Origin: Planctomycetota bacterium
GTDB taxonomy: Bacteria > Planctomycetota > UBA1135 > UBA2386
Assembly: GCA_020638695.1 (NCBI GenBank)
Contig: JACKIB010000001.1
Span: forward strand, 682,001-746,000
DNA length: 64,000 nt
Direction of reading: 5' to 3'
Under the pieces are notes generated by a model, which was not told where the DNA came from, searched no databases, and saw only the letters and a program-made list of their open reading frames with translations. The position numbers and the translations under genes were made by a program. Positions 62,601 to 64,000 of this stretch are shown here, one piece after another (the first letter of the stretch is position 1; each line of letters opens with the position of its first letter).

Positions 62601-63305
62601 GTGGAGCCCGCCGTGAGTCTCGCGCTCGGCCTGATCCCCGGCGCGTTCTGGTTGTGGTACCTGCGCCGGCAGGACGACCACGAGCCGGAACCTTGGCGCC
62701 TGGTCCTGTTGGTGTTCCTCCTCGGCGGCTTCTCGACCTTCGCCGTGCTGGCGATCCGACCCTGCTTCGAGGACCTGCTCCCGCTCGGCACAGGCCCCGA
62801 CCGCACGGTCGCCGACGCGTTCCTGCTCACCGCCCCGCTCGAGGAACTGCTGAAGCTCGCCGCGCTCTTCTTGGGGATCTTCTGGAGCCGCGAACTCGAC
62901 GAGCCGCTCGACGGGATCGTCTACGGAACCGCAGTCGGGCTCGGCTTCGCGTCGTTCGAGAACATTCACTACATCGCCCGCGAGTCGAGCCTCGCGGCGC
63001 AGGGGCAGCTCACGGTGCTGCGCGGCTTCACGGCGACCCTGGTGCACACGTCGGCGTCGGGTTCGATCGGCTACTTCCTCGGGCTGACGCGTTTCTCGGA
63101 GCGGAGCCGGCGGCCATGGCTGGTGGCGGTCGGGGTGCTGCTCGCCGTGTCGTTCCACGGCACCTACGACGCATTCCTCGCCAACCGGGCGCTGCACTGG
63201 ATCGCACTGCTGCTGGTCTTGCCCGCGATGCTGTTCCTGCTCGGGGTGAAGCTGCGCTGGGCGAGGGGGCAGAGCGAGAGCTACCACCCGGGGCGGCGGC
63301 GGTAG
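62601..63305 (+). CDS. PrsW-like intramembrane protease
   Basis: A 234-residue membrane protein with about seven helices of the PrsW/CAAX-like glutamic protease class. Active-site motifs: EELLK (81-85), FASFEN with E120, H149 in LVHTSAS, and FHGTYD near 195; all four family motifs are present. In Bacillus PrsW cleaves an anti-sigma factor; here the target is unknown. No ATG precedes helix 1, so the GTG at 62601 is used; another GTG four codons later is possible. Confidence 0.85.
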   Translation: MEPAVSLALGLIPGAFWLWYLRRQDDHEPEPWRLVLLVFLLGGFSTFAVLAIRPCFEDLLPLGTGPDRTVADAFLLTAPLEELLKLAALFLGIFWSRELDEPLDGIVYGTAVGLGFASFENIHYIARESSLAAQGQLTVLRGFTATLVHTSASGSIGYFLGLTRFSERSRRPWLVAVGVLLAVSFHGTYDAFLANRALHWIALLLVLPAMLFLLGVKLRWARGQSESYHPGRRR

Positions 63306-63595
63306 TTGGACGCCTTGCTCGCAGCCACGGGCACTTGCGACGTTCACTCGCCGCAGAGTGACGCTACAGGAGAACGCCAGCGTCGGTTTGAGCTGCACGG
63401 CGACCGGTCGAGCGACGCCTGCGTGCTCCCACATCGTCCTGATGGCGTGCTCGTGTCGATGTTCGCCCATACCGGGTAGCCGTCGCCGAACCTGCGTGAG
63501 AGCGAGGCACGCCATGCCACACCCATCGGGCCCCCGCCTGGGCGATCGTGCGGCCCGCGCGAAGCGGTCGGCCGCCGTAGCCGCACGCCATCGCA

Positions 63596-64000
63596 TCACG
63601 TCGAGTAGCGCAGGAGCGGGGCGAACTCGTAGCCGTACTTCGGCCCCACCCTCCGGCTGGAGCGGCTGGGGTCGAACACCGCCCGGCGCGCGAACAGCCG
63701 TGGCGCCAACGGCCAGGACGTCCGCAGCGAGTGCGTCATCCGCACAGCGCCTGTTCGTCCCGACGACGACCTGCATGTACGCCTCGTGCGAATCGAGAGT
63801 GTACCTCCACGAGTTGCCGGCCTGACTGTTGTGCAGTGCCCCGCCGGTGAAGTCGAAATCGAGACAGACGTCGTGCTGGCCCGCCGAACCCCACGGCTGA
63901 CTGAAAGCCAGGGACAGGCCGCCGGTCCCCCAAGGCCGCCGGTCGGCTCGTCGGGAAGCCGACCCGCGTCGACCACGTCACCGAACCGCTGAAGACACGG
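63596..64000 (-). pseudogene. Decayed or frameshifted secreted-protein fragment at window edge
   Basis: On the minus strand, coding-like sequence continues across three frames: RFGDVVDAGRLPDEPTGG in one, FSQPWGSAGQHDVCLDFDFT and SWRYTLDSHEAYMQVVVG in a second (from about 63910), and VGPKYGYEFAPLLRYST ending at 63596 in the third. A run of five G near 63930 could mark one frame change. This suggests a secreted beta-rich protein broken by frameshifts, or sequencing errors. It may extend beyond the window. Identity is unknown and the call is weak. Confidence 0.35.

Noticed and set aside
1..64000. CRISPR array, prophage or transposase gene
   Set aside because: No regularly spaced short repeats, cas, integrase, capsid or transposase motif was found on either strand.

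Overview
This is a gene-dense, very GC-rich bacterial chromosome segment that most resembles a member of the Planctomycetota, probably the lineage of high-GC marine planctomycetes whose secreted proteins carry FG-GAP or WNG-type propeller repeats and a short beta-rich C-terminal module. The support is indirect: several such secreted proteins (41.0-42.3, 53.4-54.9, 56.3-58.9 and 61.3-62.3 kb), a Pkn-type kinase fused to a TPR-like sensor, a PQQ-propeller protein, DUF1570-like peptidases and an orphan eboA-eboB pair. No rRNA, tRNA, CRISPR array, phage or transposase gene was seen.

Layout. 0-10 kb: the 5' part of lgt, a phytanoyl-CoA-dioxygenase-like enzyme, eboA-eboB, a secreted metallophosphoesterase with a LamG-like tail, a PQQ-propeller/PH-like membrane gene pair, and a zinc peptidase overlapping an ATP-grasp ligase. 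10-20 kb: a complete chemosensory locus, cheB-cheX-cheY-HDOD-cheD-cheR (five consecutive 4-nt overlaps), a soluble three-PAS receptor and cheW, all on the minus strand, with cheA divergent. 20-30 kb: a membrane-anchored hypothetical protein, a methyltransferase-RidA fusion, a large carboxypeptidase-regulatory-like repeat protein, an M16 peptidase, then a minus-strand run of class III aminotransferase, sulfotransferase and GMC oxidoreductase. 30-43 kb: small housekeeping genes (DUF486, acylphosphatase, MFS, VOC), a DUF1570-like peptidase, a lipoprotein fusing a class-C-beta-lactamase-like domain to a VanX-like D,D-dipeptidase, an overlapping trio of envelope lipoproteins, and two tandem near-identical Uma2 genes. 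43-51 kb: a Pls/PosA-type single-module NRPS directly behind a Ser/Thr kinase. 51-64 kb: a GT39-like glycosyltransferase, secreted repeat proteins, a second DUF1570-like peptidase, a DbpA-like DEAD-box helicase, a PrsW-like membrane protease, and a decayed gene at the right edge.

Three short repeat families sit between genes. Family A (about 180 bp, four copies plus a stub) ends exactly on or within a few bases of stop codons, mostly between convergent genes. Family B (about 175 bp, two copies) has terminal inverted repeats like a MITE. Family C (about 90 bp) has two copies. A further isolated inverted-repeat element lies at 27.4 kb.

Functionally the window mixes a signalling block (chemotaxis, kinase), envelope and peptidoglycan-related functions (Lgt, VanX fusion, lipoproteins, peptidases) and possible small-molecule biosynthesis (ebo pair, Pls-type NRPS, aminotransferase/sulfotransferase/GMC run). 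All assignments rest on reading motifs by eye; no database search was possible.
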